From Pseudoalteromonas rubra (lineage in GTDB: Bacteria; Pseudomonadota; Gammaproteobacteria; Enterobacterales; Alteromonadaceae): a DNA stretch of 64,000 nucleotides. A program made the translations under genes and the position numbers. Of this stretch, positions 48,117-57,466 are shown piece after piece (position 1 is the first letter of the stretch; each line of letters opens with the position of its first letter). The notes beneath the pieces were generated by a model that did no database searches, had not been told where the DNA came from, and was given only the letters and a program-made list of their open reading frames with translations. Location: NCBI RefSeq assembly GCF_005887095.1, contig NZ_PNCI01000001.1, forward strand, positions 186,001 to 250,000, given 5' to 3'.

Positions 48117-48179
48117 CCCTCAGGCTTAATTAAGCAATTTGGTATAAAGGGACATCCTTGTACCTTCTCTCACAAAGTT

Positions 48180-49130
48180 TTATTCAACATCTTCGAAGCT
48201 GGGTAATGAATCAAACGCGCCATAGCGTGTTACAGCAAATGCACCACAGCGGCTGGCATAAGCAATGGCACTGTTCACCGCTGATTGGTTTGCCAAAAAC
48301 GCATCAATACTTTGCTCATTCTGAGCACGAATAATTGCTGCCAATAATCCGCCAACGAATGCGTCTCCCGCGGCGGTGGTGTCAACAGCATTTACGTTCG
48401 GGACATTCACTGTGCTTTGATAAGACTGCCCATAAAAGTGAATGGGGTTTTTGCCGTCGGTGACGACCAGTAACTGCACATTGGCCGCCGTGATGGCTTC
48501 AATAGTATGTGACAGTGGTTGTTCTGGGTGGCTTTGTGCGTTCAGAAATACCAGCTCTTCATGGGAGAGTTTAACGATATCTGAAAGCGAAATTACATGC
48601 CAGATGCGTTTGGTACAGTGGGTCAGAGATGTCCACAGGTTTTCTCTCAGATTCATATCGAAACTTGTGTGCATGCCGTGCTCTCGAGCCTGAGTTAGCG
48701 CATAAATTGTCGTTTTATAGATGCTGTTTTCGGTCAGGCTGTTACTGCAGACATGTATCAGTGAATGGGTGTCAAACATTGTTTCGACAAAATCGTCTGC
48801 CCGAAATAACAGATCCGCCGCGGGTGGGCGGTAGAAACTAAAACTCCGTTCTCCCGTGTCGTCCAGTGAAACAAATGCCAATGCGGTTTTTGCTTGGTCT
48901 GTCACTTTCACATAGTCACAGTTAACCTCATACTGCGCCAAAGCGCGCTTGATAAAGTGACCAAACATGTCGTCACCTACCATGCCACAAAAGCTTGCAT
49001 CTACGCCCTGACGCGCTGCTGCGACTGCGACATTCGCAGGCGCACCACCAGCATATTTTGTAAAAGATTCAGGCTCTTTGCCGTCTGAAAGAAAATCTAT
49101 CAGGGCTTCGCCAAAACATACCAGGCTCAT
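48180..49130 (-). CDS. PfkB-family sugar kinase, probable fructokinase
   Basis: The 316-residue ribokinase-fold enzyme has the N-terminal FGEALIDF and YAGGAPANVAVAAARQG motifs and the catalytic DTTAAGDAFVGG loop near residue 255. It most resembles fructokinases (ScrK type). It overlaps the upstream isomerase gene by 4 bp (ATGA), implying translational coupling. In context it would phosphorylate fructose made from mannose, giving fructose-6-phosphate; direct action on mannose is the main alternative. Confidence 0.88.
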   Translation of the reverse strand: MSLVCFGEALIDFLSDGKEPESFTKYAGGAPANVAVAAARQGVDASFCGMVGDDMFGHFIKRALAQYEVNCDYVKVTDQAKTALAFVSLDDTGERSFSFYRPPAADLLFRADDFVETMFDTHSLIHVCSNSLTENSIYKTTIYALTQAREHGMHTSFDMNLRENLWTSLTHCTKRIWHVISLSDIVKLSHEELVFLNAQSHPEQPLSHTIEAITAANVQLLVVTDGKNPIHFYGQSYQSTVNVPNVNAVDTTAAGDAFVGGLLAAIIRAQNEQSIDAFLANQSAVNSAIAYASRCGAFAVTRYGAFDSLPSFEDVE

Positions 49131-50320
49131 TGTGCCTCCCGCTTAAGTTGTTGGGCTCTGAGTACCTCGTAGCAAGCGCCCATGGTATGGTAGTCGGTTT
49201 TTCCGGCCGGACTTTTTTCATTGCTGTAGGCTTGGTTTTTACGATCCAGGATCCGATACCAGGCGCCGTGTTCATGATCAATCATGTGCTCCCAGCAATA
49301 CTGCCATATTTTGTCATACCACTGCCAGTAGAGAGGGTCGCCTGTTGCATCGGCAAGTAGGGCCGCAGCTGCGAAGCTTTCGGCCTGTACCCAGAAATAC
49401 TTATCAGAATCACAAATGCTGCCATCAGGCGCAAAACCATAAAATATCCCGCCGTTCTCTGCATCCCAGGCGATGTCCAAAGCCTTGTCGAATAACGCTC
49501 TTGCACGCTCCAGCATCCAGTCTTGTGGGCTATGGCGATACAAGATCAGAAGTAGTTTGGTCCATTCTGTTTGATGCCCTGGCTGAAAACCCCAGGGACG
49601 GAAAAGGTGTTTTGGGTTATCCAGGTTATACTGCCAATCAATTTGCCAGTCGGGTGTATAGTGCTCCCAGATCAACCCATCGGCCAGTTCAGCCTGCTGC
49701 ACTGTCATCGTAAGTGCAAGTGACTGGGCACGCTCCAGAAACTTGTTTTCTGATGTTGCTTCAAAGCACATTAGTAATGCTTCACACATATGCATATTGG
49801 CATTTTGGCCACGATAAGGGTCTGCGCTGCTAAAATCGCCGTTGTATTCATCTAAATAAAGCTGAAATTCAGGCTGATAGTATTTTGCTTCCAGCAAAGT
49901 CCAGACGGACTCTATGGTTGTTGCAGCTGATGTTATGCCAGCCTTGAGCGCCACGGCATTGGCCAGTAAGACAAAAGCGAGTCCATAGCAGTGGTTCGTA
50001 TCGTCTTCGACCTGGTTGTTATTCAGCACCCAAGCGTATCCACCGTTAGGTTGCTTGTGTGATTGTTCCAGAAAGTCCAGACCGTGTTTTACTTGTGCCA
50101 AATAGTCAGGATCGAGTGTTTGTAAATAAGCCATGGCATAGTTAAAAACAAAACGTGTACTTGAAACTAAGTGACGTACATGTGCATTGTAAACCGTGCC
50201 GTCATCGAGAAAGTGGTGAAAAAACCCGCCCTGAGGGTCGATACATCTGGGGTGGTAGAACGCCATTGTTCGTTCAATATGTTTAAGTAAAAAGTGATCG
50301 TTTCTGAAGTTTATTGACAT
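49127..50320 (-). CDS. AGE-family epimerase/isomerase, probable mannose isomerase
   Basis: The 397-residue (alpha/alpha)6-barrel protein belongs to the N-acylglucosamine 2-epimerase family. Motifs include GGFFHHFLDDG, RGQNANMHMCEALL, WGFQPGHQTEW and KTDYHTMGACYEVL, with histidines expected in the active site. The set of a fructokinase, a sugar permease and an alpha-mannosidase around it favours D-mannose/D-fructose isomerase over N-acetylglucosamine or cellobiose epimerase. It is divergent from the permease gene with a shared operator-like site between. Confidence 0.88.
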   Translation of the reverse strand: MSINFRNDHFLLKHIERTMAFYHPRCIDPQGGFFHHFLDDGTVYNAHVRHLVSSTRFVFNYAMAYLQTLDPDYLAQVKHGLDFLEQSHKQPNGGYAWVLNNNQVEDDTNHCYGLAFVLLANAVALKAGITSAATTIESVWTLLEAKYYQPEFQLYLDEYNGDFSSADPYRGQNANMHMCEALLMCFEATSENKFLERAQSLALTMTVQQAELADGLIWEHYTPDWQIDWQYNLDNPKHLFRPWGFQPGHQTEWTKLLLILYRHSPQDWMLERARALFDKALDIAWDAENGGIFYGFAPDGSICDSDKYFWVQAESFAAAALLADATGDPLYWQWYDKIWQYCWEHMIDHEHGAWYRILDRKNQAYSNEKSPAGKTDYHTMGACYEVLRAQQLKREAQ

Positions 50321-50407
50321 AACCTTTCCAGTCAGTGGTTATTCCGCCAGAGTAAATTGACCCGGCAATGCTTATTTTTGAACTCACTTTAGCATTATCA
50401 AAAATAA

Positions 50408-50423
50408 ATTGGAACGGTCCAAT
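50408..50423. promoter_or_regulatory. LacI-like operator in the isomerase-permease divergent region
   Basis: TTGGAACGGTCCAA (50409-50422, flanked by A and T) is a near-perfect palindrome around CG. The identical 14-mer lies upstream of the GH92 gene. A promoter TTGTGA-N18-TAGAAT at 50431-50460 reads toward the permease, 9 bp downstream. Confidence 0.7.
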
Positions 50424-50490
50424 AAAACATTTGTGATTTTTCTGTAACAGTGTGTAGAATCTCTAAATCCTTTAACACGGAGTATTCCAA

Positions 50491-51765
50491 GTGAGTGAAA
50501 TCAACACTAATCAAAGTTATGTTGCCAGTGGAGATGCAAAAAACAACAACTATTTGTTGCCATTGACAGCAATGACGACCCTGTTTTTCTTGTGGGGATT
50601 TATTACTGTATTAAACGACGTACTTATCCCGCGTCTTAAAGCGGTGTTTGACCTGAGCTATACCGAAGCAATGCTGGTACAGTTTTGTTTCTTCAGCGCT
50701 TATTTTATCGTTTCTTTACCTGCCGGCGCGTTTTTGAAGCGTTTTGGTTATAAAAATGGTGTACTGACCGGCCTTGTAATAGCGGCTGGCGGATGTTTGT
50801 TGTTTTATCCTGCTGTAGTGGTTCATGAATACTGGCTTTTCTTAACGGCTTTGTTTGTGCTGGCGTCGGGTATTACCGTATTGCAAGTCTCTGCAAACCC
50901 ATACGTAGCAGCCCTGGGGCCAGAAAAAACGGCATCCAGCCGGTTAAACCTCGCACAAGCCCTTAATTCACTGGGGACTACAGTAGGCCCGGCAGTTGGT
51001 GGTATGTTGCTGTTTGGTGCTGGGGCCAGCGTAGCAACCGATGCGGCCAGTGCCGACTCGGTCAAAGTGCCTTATCTGATACTGGCTGGTGCGTTGTTAC
51101 TTATTGCGGCAGTGTTTGCATTCCTAAAACTACCGACCATTGAAGCACATACAGAAGAGGGTGACTGTAAGGCTCGCGGCCACAAGTTGACAGAAGCGCC
51201 ACACTTGGTGATGGGGGTGGCTGCCATTTTTTGCTATGTCGGCGCTGAAGTGGCAATTGGCAGCTTTTTGGTAAACTACTTTGCAGAGCCTTCAATTGCA
51301 GGGATGGAAGAGCATACCGCAGCGAAATACATCTCTTACTACTGGGGTGGTGCTATGGTGGGCAGATTCATTGGTTCGGCCGCACTTCAGAAGATAGCAC
51401 CTTCGAAAGCCCTGATGTTTAATGCAATTGCAATTATTGCATTGTTACTGCTAACTATGTCTACCGATGGCAAGCTGGCTATGTTTGCGGTGCTGGCCGT
51501 CGGTCTGTTTAACTCTATTATGTTCCCGACTATCTTCTCCATCGCCATCGAAGGCCTGGGCTCTTTGACCAGTAAGGGGTCAGGCTGGCTGTGTCTGGCA
51601 ATTGTTGGTGGCGCATTGATCCCGCTGGTGCAAGGCCTTGTGGCTGATAACGCCGGGATCCAGATCAGCTTTATAGTACCTATGGTGTGTTACGTGTTTA
51701 TCGCCTGGTATGGCCTGAATGTTGTGTCACTTTACAAGCAGTGGCAGCAAAAGGTCGAAAGTTAA
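50491..51765 (+). CDS. FHS-family sugar permease (FucP/GluP-like)
   Basis: The 424-residue protein is a 12-helix MFS transporter of the fucose/galactose/glucose:H+ type, with FFLWGFITVLNDVLIPRLK at the first helix, the SLPAGAFLKRFGYKNG loop and the VSANPYVAALGP motif. In this cluster it probably carries mannose into the cytoplasm. The start is GTG at 50491 with CGGAG upstream. It is divergent from the isomerase-kinase operon and followed by a strong terminator. Confidence 0.93.
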   Translation: MSEINTNQSYVASGDAKNNNYLLPLTAMTTLFFLWGFITVLNDVLIPRLKAVFDLSYTEAMLVQFCFFSAYFIVSLPAGAFLKRFGYKNGVLTGLVIAAGGCLLFYPAVVVHEYWLFLTALFVLASGITVLQVSANPYVAALGPEKTASSRLNLAQALNSLGTTVGPAVGGMLLFGAGASVATDAASADSVKVPYLILAGALLLIAAVFAFLKLPTIEAHTEEGDCKARGHKLTEAPHLVMGVAAIFCYVGAEVAIGSFLVNYFAEPSIAGMEEHTAAKYISYYWGGAMVGRFIGSAALQKIAPSKALMFNAIAIIALLLLTMSTDGKLAMFAVLAVGLFNSIMFPTIFSIAIEGLGSLTSKGSGWLCLAIVGGALIPLVQGLVADNAGIQISFIVPMVCYVFIAWYGLNVVSLYKQWQQKVES

Positions 51766-51778
51766 AATTTATCGCGTC

Positions 51779-51804
51779 AAGCCGGCTCGATAGCCGGCTT
51801 TTGT
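51779..51804 (+). terminator. Terminator of the permease gene
   Basis: AAGCCGGCT/AGCCGGCTT with a CGAT loop forms a perfect 9-bp stem followed by Ts. Confidence 0.9.
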
Positions 51805-51882
51805 TATTCTATCGTTAGCCATTGTCTTTTTCCTCCTGCTATACCTACATTTATCTGCATTCTTTTCTTATCCTGTTTCTAT

Positions 51883-51896
51883 TGAATACGTATTCA
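51883..51896. promoter_or_regulatory. Perfect 14-bp palindrome upstream of the GH92 gene
   Basis: TGAATACGTATTCA is perfectly symmetric with a central CG, typical of LacI-family operators. It overlaps the -35 of a possible promoter (TTGAAT at 51882, 18-bp spacer, TAAGAT at 51906). Confidence 0.6.
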
Positions 51897-51919
51897 TTTG
51901 CAGTGTAAGATAACGTGAG

Positions 51920-51933
51920 TTGGAACGGTCCAA
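51920..51933. promoter_or_regulatory. Second copy of the mannoside operator-like site
   Basis: TTGGAACGGTCCAA is identical to the site at 50409-50422 and lies 31 bp before the GH92 start, just downstream of the predicted transcription start, where a bound repressor would block initiation. Confidence 0.7.
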
Positions 51934-51963
51934 ATAATAACAAATTAAAGATAGGAGAGGTGC

Positions 51964-54315
51964 ATGTTTCGCATCATATCAGCAGCCACCACGGCTGCTT
52001 TGATATCTGTCTCATCGTTAGGGGTGGCGCAGGAGTCTAATACGCAGTGGGTAGATCCATTTATAGGTACTGGCGGGGACGGTCACACGTTTCCCGGTGC
52101 GGTTGTGCCTTTTGGCATGGTACAACTTAGCCCGGATACCGACAATCCAATGCGCGGCGTCTCACCGCAGCCCGAGATATACAAGCGCTGCGCCGGATAT
52201 CATTACGACGACACCACGATAGTCGGTTTCTCCCATACGCACTTTTCAGGCACAGGTCATTCAGACCTTGGGGATCTGCTGGTTATGCCAATCAGCGGTG
52301 AGGTAAAAACCAATCCCGGAACGGCGGAAGATCCAGATTCAGGGTATCGTTCACGTTTTTCTCATCAGCAGGAATGGGCAGAAGCGGGTTACTATGGGGT
52401 AGAGTTACAAGATTACAATATAAAGGCTGAGCTCACCGCGAGCCCCAGAGTCGGTATGCATCAGTATACCTTCAAAAACGGCGGGCAGGGCCATGTTTTG
52501 TTTGATCTGACCAGCGCTATATACAACTTCGAGAACAAGGTTATCTGGAGCGATATTCGTAAAATCAATGATACTACATTGGTTGCTTATCGAGCCACCA
52601 ATGGTTGGGCGCGCAACCGTCAAATGTACTTTGCGATAGAGTTCTCTCAACCGATAGACAATTACCGTTTTATCAATGAAGACAACATGCGTTATCGTTG
52701 TATGGGATGCCTGGGAAAAGAAAAGCACTCTACGATTGAAAATAAAGCGGTCAAAATGACCGCGGGTAAAGCCGTTAAATTCGTTGCCAGTTTCGACGAC
52801 GTCGAAAACAAACCATTGAAGATTAAAGTGGCACTTTCTGCGGTTAGCCGCAGTAATGCGCTCGAAAACCTCAAAGCTGAGATCCCTCACTGGGATTTCG
52901 ATAAGGTGCGCGCAGATGCAAATGCTCAGTGGGCCAGCTATCTGGACAAGGTTGATGTTGAGGGCACCCGTTCCGAAAAGCGTCAATTTTATACCGCGCT
53001 CTACCATGCGTTACAGGCGCCAAGCATATATCAGGACGTCAATGGACAATATCGCGGCGTAGACGGCGAAATTCATGATGGTAAAGGCTTTGAGCATTAT
53101 ACTTTGTACTCGCTTTGGGATACCTACCGAGCGTTACACCCGCTGTTGACCTATATCGACCCGGACAGAGTGTCTGGCATGATACAGTCTATGCTGGTTC
53201 ACTATCAGCAAAGCTATGAAAAGATGCTACCCATCTGGTCATTCCATGCACATGAGACCTGGACCATGATTGGCTATCATGCGGTATCAGTTATCGCCGA
53301 TGCCTACCTTAAGGGGATCCGGGATTATGATGTAGATCTGGCCGTTGAAGCCATCATTAATACAGCCAATAACCCGGTTTATGATGCCATCCCTGAGTAC
53401 AAAAAGTTTGGTTACGTACCAATGGATGTATTGCCTGAATCTGTCTCTATTACACTGGAATATGCCTATGACGATTTTGCAATTGCCAGAATGTTTGAGG
53501 CGATGGGTAAAAGCGAACAGGCGAAGCAATATTATGCACGCGCTATGAGCTACAAAAATGTGTTCGATCCACAAAGTGGTTTTATGCGTGGTCGTGACAG
53601 CCAGGGTCGATGGGATCCAGAGTTTAACCCTTTTAAAGCAAAGTACATGGGGCCTTTCACAGAAGGAAACGCCATGCAGTACAGCTTTTATGTACCTCAG
53701 GATGTAGCCGGGTTGATCGATTTGATGGGCGGAGATGACGCCTTTACTCAGCGCCTCGATGATTTGTTTGATACGCCTTTGTCTCAAGAAATGATTAAGG
53801 AGCATGAAGATATTGCAGGCCTGATTGGTAACTATGCTCACGGCAATGAACCAAGTCATCATATTGCCTATTTGTATAACTATGCAGGTAAACCCTGGAA
53901 AACCCAGGAGCGAATCCGCCAAATCATGGATACGCTGAGCTCGGATAAGCCTGATGGTCTTGCCGGTAATGATGACGTAGGTCAGATGTCTGCCTGGTAT
54001 ATTTTCTCTGCAATGGGCTTTTATCCAGTAGCGCCTGGCGACCTGGCTTATGCAATTGGTGCACCTCAAACGCCAAAGGTCACGCTTAAGCTCGCAAACG
54101 GCAAGCAGTTTACGACAACAGCCGTGGGGTTGAGCAAAACACATAAATATATTCAGTCGGTTACCTTAAACGGAAAAGCACTAAAGCGCAGTTACCTGAC
54201 ACACGATGACATCATGGCTGGTGGTGAGCTTAAATATGTGATGAGCGATAAACCCAATAAAAATTGGGGTAAAGGCCTGACGGCAAGACCGCCTGCTTTA
54301 TCTGAATATAAGTAA
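51964..54315 (+). CDS. Secreted GH92 alpha-mannosidase
   Basis: The 783-residue protein has a signal peptide (about 1-22) and the full GH92 layout: WVDPFIGTGGDGHTFPGAVVPFGMVQLSPD, CAGYHYDD, GFSHTHFSGTG, then the catalytic barrel with TLYSLWDTYRALHP and the GNDDVGQMSAWYIFSAMGFYPV stretch. GH92 enzymes are calcium-dependent exo-alpha-mannosidases acting on alpha-1,2/1,3/1,6 links. It would release mannose for the permease, isomerase and kinase encoded just upstream. A ribosome-binding site GGAGAGG precedes the ATG. Confidence 0.95.
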   Translation: MFRIISAATTAALISVSSLGVAQESNTQWVDPFIGTGGDGHTFPGAVVPFGMVQLSPDTDNPMRGVSPQPEIYKRCAGYHYDDTTIVGFSHTHFSGTGHSDLGDLLVMPISGEVKTNPGTAEDPDSGYRSRFSHQQEWAEAGYYGVELQDYNIKAELTASPRVGMHQYTFKNGGQGHVLFDLTSAIYNFENKVIWSDIRKINDTTLVAYRATNGWARNRQMYFAIEFSQPIDNYRFINEDNMRYRCMGCLGKEKHSTIENKAVKMTAGKAVKFVASFDDVENKPLKIKVALSAVSRSNALENLKAEIPHWDFDKVRADANAQWASYLDKVDVEGTRSEKRQFYTALYHALQAPSIYQDVNGQYRGVDGEIHDGKGFEHYTLYSLWDTYRALHPLLTYIDPDRVSGMIQSMLVHYQQSYEKMLPIWSFHAHETWTMIGYHAVSVIADAYLKGIRDYDVDLAVEAIINTANNPVYDAIPEYKKFGYVPMDVLPESVSITLEYAYDDFAIARMFEAMGKSEQAKQYYARAMSYKNVFDPQSGFMRGRDSQGRWDPEFNPFKAKYMGPFTEGNAMQYSFYVPQDVAGLIDLMGGDDAFTQRLDDLFDTPLSQEMIKEHEDIAGLIGNYAHGNEPSHHIAYLYNYAGKPWKTQERIRQIMDTLSSDKPDGLAGNDDVGQMSAWYIFSAMGFYPVAPGDLAYAIGAPQTPKVTLKLANGKQFTTTAVGLSKTHKYIQSVTLNGKALKRSYLTHDDIMAGGELKYVMSDKPNKNWGKGLTARPPALSEYK

Positions 54316-54628
54316 ACTCGCATGTCGACCAGATGATCACATAGTAAGCCTGAATGAGTTGAACCAGGATGCAGGTAAAAACTGTACCGGACGAAATAAA
54401 GACAAGTTTGTGATGATCATTGTAAGTAATAAAAAAGGTGGGATTTGTCCCGCCTTTTTTCATTTTGAGTTGTGAAACCTGAACAATAACTAATCAGTTG
54501 AAAAATAAATCGTGAAAACAAGTGTATAATTAACTTTAGGCAACAAAAGTTTCGCCGATAAGGTAAGACAAACTCGTTAAGATTTGGTAAAACAAATTTG
54601 TATTAGTAGAATTAAGACAGGGCTTCCC
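54316..54628 (+). other. Intergenic region with terminator between GH92 and chemoreceptor genes
   Basis: No gene is seen in these 313 bp. A strong terminator lies at 54431-54460. The stretch after it is AT-rich and probably holds the chemoreceptor promoter; no clear hexamer pair was chosen. Confidence 0.55.
54431..54460 (+). terminator. Terminator of the GH92 gene
   Basis: AAAAAAGGTGGGA pairs with TCCCGCCTTTTTT (one G-U) around a TTTG loop and ends in a T tract. Confidence 0.9.
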
Positions 54629-56518
54629 ATGTTCAGTGCGCTCAAATTTACAACTAAAATAACACTGGCCGCTTCATTGGTGCTGGTGATCGTACTTTCC
54701 CTCTTTACCGTGAACAACTTTATCCTGATGCGCTCACAAACGCAGGCCCAGTTAACCCTGGTGTTACAGGAGATCTCTGAGTCGGTTTCGCAAAATATTG
54801 CTAACTGGTTAAACGACCGGTTGGATATAGTTAGCGCTGTCGCCGGTGGACACCGCAGCAATGACGCTTACTCAGACATACTAAGGCGGGTTCAGACAGC
54901 ACATGAGGCTGGTCACTTCAAGAATACTTTTATCGGTACGCCTGATGGTCAGTTTGTACTAAATGACACAACAGTGGTGTTGCCTAGTGACTTTGATGCC
55001 ACGCAAAGGCCTTGGTACAAATTGGCGGAACGAAAGCAAGACACTGCATTTACCACGCCTTATATCGATGTGACGAGCAACGAGCTCACCATCACAGCCG
55101 TTGTGCCCATTATGAACAATGGGCGTTTCTCTGGTGTCGCCGGCGGAGACATCGACATGGCAACTATTACAGACATAGTGAATGAAATTGACTTTCTCGG
55201 CTATGGGTATGGTTTCCTGTTAGATGCGGAAGGTCGGATCCTAAGCCACCCGGATACCCAACTCAACGATAAACCAATGACAGATCTGTTCGGCACTAAG
55301 CTTCCACTATCAGAGACGTTTGCCGATCTGACCATTGATGGAAAAGAAAAGCTGGTGTCATTTATTAAAATGCGCGGTATTAAAAATGTTGACTGGTACC
55401 TGGGCGTAGTGATAGACAAAGAGATAGCCTACAGCTCTGTGGCGTCTTTTAGAAATATGGCCCTGATCTATATGCTGGTGGGCGTTTTGGTCATAGTTGT
55501 TATGCTACAGCTGCTGCTTAAATATCTGATGCGGCCAATGGTTCACTTAAACGAAGCGATTAAAGACATAGCCCAGGGAGAAGGTGATTTGACCCGCAGA
55601 CTGGAGGTTGAAAACAACGATGAGTTTGGTGAGCTGTCCAATTACTTCAACCTGTTTGTAGACAAAATCCATGAGAGTATTTCTAAAGTAAAAGAGACCA
55701 CGCTGGCACTTGAGCAGGTTATGGCGGGGCTGCAATCGCAAACACAGGGCGCACTCGATATCTACACAGAGCAAACCAAGCGTACCGACAGTGTCGCGAC
55801 GGCGATCAATGAATTATCATCCAGTGCTGTAGAGATTTCAAATAATGCCAAACACGCCTCAGAGCTGGCGACTGAGGCAAATAGTTTGTCCAGTCAGGGC
55901 CAGATGGCACTGAATGCCAACATTGAAGAGATTGGCTCGTTGAGCGCCAAAATGCAAAAAGCGCAATCGACAATTGATGGCCTGGATAAACTCACCGCAA
56001 GTATAGGTCAGGTGCTAGAAGTTATTAAAGGCGTCAGTGAACAAACCAACTTGTTGGCGCTAAATGCCGCAATCGAAGCTGCACGTGCCGGCGAAGCCGG
56101 ACGAGGGTTCGCAGTTGTGGCCGATGAAGTAAGACAGCTAGCCCAGCGTACCCAGGAGTCGACTCAGGAAATTGAAAATACGATAGGTGAATTGCAGCAA
56201 GGTTCGGCATCAGCCGTTGCGGTCATGAAGTCAAGTATCGATGACTCCAGCAATAGCGCACAGCAAGCGCAATCCGCCGGGACTAAGATGCAGGAAGTTA
56301 CTCATGCCATAGACTCTATCGACGGTGTAAACCATGCCGTTGCCAGTGCAACGCAAGAGCAAAATGCAGTGATCCAGTCACTCGATAGCGATATTCATGG
56401 CATCAGTGATCTGTGTGTTGAAGGCAGTGACAGTCTGAACAAGACGCTCCGGGAATGTCAGACATTAAAATTGCAATTTGATGAACTCGAAAACATGCTC
56501 GCCAAATTTAAAGTGTAA
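54629..56518 (+). CDS. Methyl-accepting chemotaxis protein with dCache domain
   Basis: From the ATG at 54629 (630 residues) a first membrane helix lies at about 10-32, a periplasmic double-Cache ligand-binding domain at about 35-270 ([20 protein letters not shown] and [12 protein letters not shown] are typical), a second helix near 275-300, a HAMP domain ([21 protein letters not shown]) and the signalling domain with [20 protein letters not shown]. The longer frame from TTG 54584 would put extra polar residues before the helix. It could sense amino acids or other small ligands. Confidence 0.94.
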   Translation: MFSALKFTTKITLAASLVLVIVLSLFTVNNFILMRSQTQAQLTLVLQEISESVSQNIANWLNDRLDIVSAVAGGHRSNDAYSDILRRVQTAHEAGHFKNTFIGTPDGQFVLNDTTVVLPSDFDATQRPWYKLAERKQDTAFTTPYIDVTSNELTITAVVPIMNNGRFSGVAGGDIDMATITDIVNEIDFLGYGYGFLLDAEGRILSHPDTQLNDKPMTDLFGTKLPLSETFADLTIDGKEKLVSFIKMRGIKNVDWYLGVVIDKEIAYSSVASFRNMALIYMLVGVLVIVVMLQLLLKYLMRPMVHLNEAIKDIAQGEGDLTRRLEVENNDEFGELSNYFNLFVDKIHESISKVKETTLALEQVMAGLQSQTQGALDIYTEQTKRTDSVATAINELSSSAVEISNNAKHASELATEANSLSSQGQMALNANIEEIGSLSAKMQKAQSTIDGLDKLTASIGQVLEVIKGVSEQTNLLALNAAIEAARAGEAGRGFAVVADEVRQLAQRTQESTQEIENTIGELQQGSASAVAVMKSSIDDSSNSAQQAQSAGTKMQEVTHAIDSIDGVNHAVASATQEQNAVIQSLDSDIHGISDLCVEGSDSLNKTLRECQTLKLQFDELENMLAKFKV

Positions 56519-56526
56519 TCTTTCCG

Positions 56527-56552
56527 AAGGCTGCGAATACGCAGCCTTTTTT
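56527..56552 (+). terminator. Terminator of the chemoreceptor gene
   Basis: AAGGCTGCG/CGCAGCCTT with an AATA loop is followed by a T tract, 8 bp after the stop codon. Confidence 0.9.
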
Positions 56553-56706
56553 AATTTATTGCATAAGTATAAATAAACCCCTCCATGACCGATATATGAC
56601 AGCTGTAACCTAAATGTATTTTTAGCGCAACATGGATGTCATTTAGGCACATTAGACTGCACGCAATTCCAATATAGCAACAAGCAAATATTAAAAGGTG
56701 TATGCG

Positions 56707-57459
56707 ATGAAGTGCGTTAACCACTTGCTATTAGCAGGTATGGTCGCCGTTGCGGCTAATGCTCAGGCAAATGATCTGGATAAGGTCATTGATTCAAGTT
56801 CGGCTATTAACCAGTCAGCCCTCCAATCACAGAATAAAATCAATTCTATTGCAGATGACATGCAATCAAGACTGCAAAAGTTCAGAACACTGAATAAAGA
56901 AATTGATGGCCTGGTTGTTTACAACAGCCAGTTAGACAAGCAGATCAAAAATCAACTAGAAGAAATGGCTGCGATTAACGAGTCTATGGATCAGGTGTCT
57001 GTGATTGAACGTCAGATCACGCCGCTGATGATGCGTATGATCACAGGTCTTGAGCAATTCGTTGCACTGGATGTTCCTTTCCTAAAAGAAGAGCGAGCAG
57101 AGCGTATTGCTAAGCTACAAGCAATGATGGACCGCGCGGATGTTTCTTCAAGTGAAAAGTTCCGTCGTGTACTCGAAGCCTATCAGGTAGAAGTTGAGTA
57201 CGGACGCACCATCGAAGCTTACTCTACTTTGCTGACGGTAGACGGTCAGGAACGAGAAGTTGATATGCTACGCATAGGTCGCCTTGAACTGCTTTACGTG
57301 ACCAAAGATGGCAGCAAAGCGGGCAGCTGGAACAAAGACAGCAAGTCATTTACTGCACTGCCAGACACCAACATCAGTCAAATCAACAAGGGTATCCGCA
57401 TCGCGCGTAAGCAACTGGCACCGGATATGTTAACTCTGCCAATTCAGGCTGCAGAATAA
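56707..57459 (+). CDS. DUF3450 periplasmic coiled-coil protein of the TonB2 operon
   Basis: The 250-residue product has a signal peptide (about 1-22, ending AQA) and a long coiled coil (about 35-110), then a conserved domain with ERAERIAKLQAMMDRADVS and the VDMLRIGRLELLYVT strand. DUF3450 genes are regularly first in TonB2-type operons; the role is unknown. The ATG at 56707 has AGG 8 bases upstream; a GTG at 56698 is the alternative. It is followed 7 bp later by the TtpC-like gene. Confidence 0.92.
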   Translation: MKCVNHLLLAGMVAVAANAQANDLDKVIDSSSAINQSALQSQNKINSIADDMQSRLQKFRTLNKEIDGLVVYNSQLDKQIKNQLEEMAAINESMDQVSVIERQITPLMMRMITGLEQFVALDVPFLKEERAERIAKLQAMMDRADVSSSEKFRRVLEAYQVEVEYGRTIEAYSTLLTVDGQEREVDMLRIGRLELLYVTKDGSKAGSWNKDSKSFTALPDTNISQINKGIRIARKQLAPDMLTLPIQAAE

Positions 57460-57466
57460 GAGGTAT

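Noticed and set aside
48124-48135. 12-bp palindrome GCTTAATTAAGC
   Set aside because: It lies between two gene ends (convergent), is AT-rich and lacks a loop or T tract, so neither operator nor terminator is well supported.
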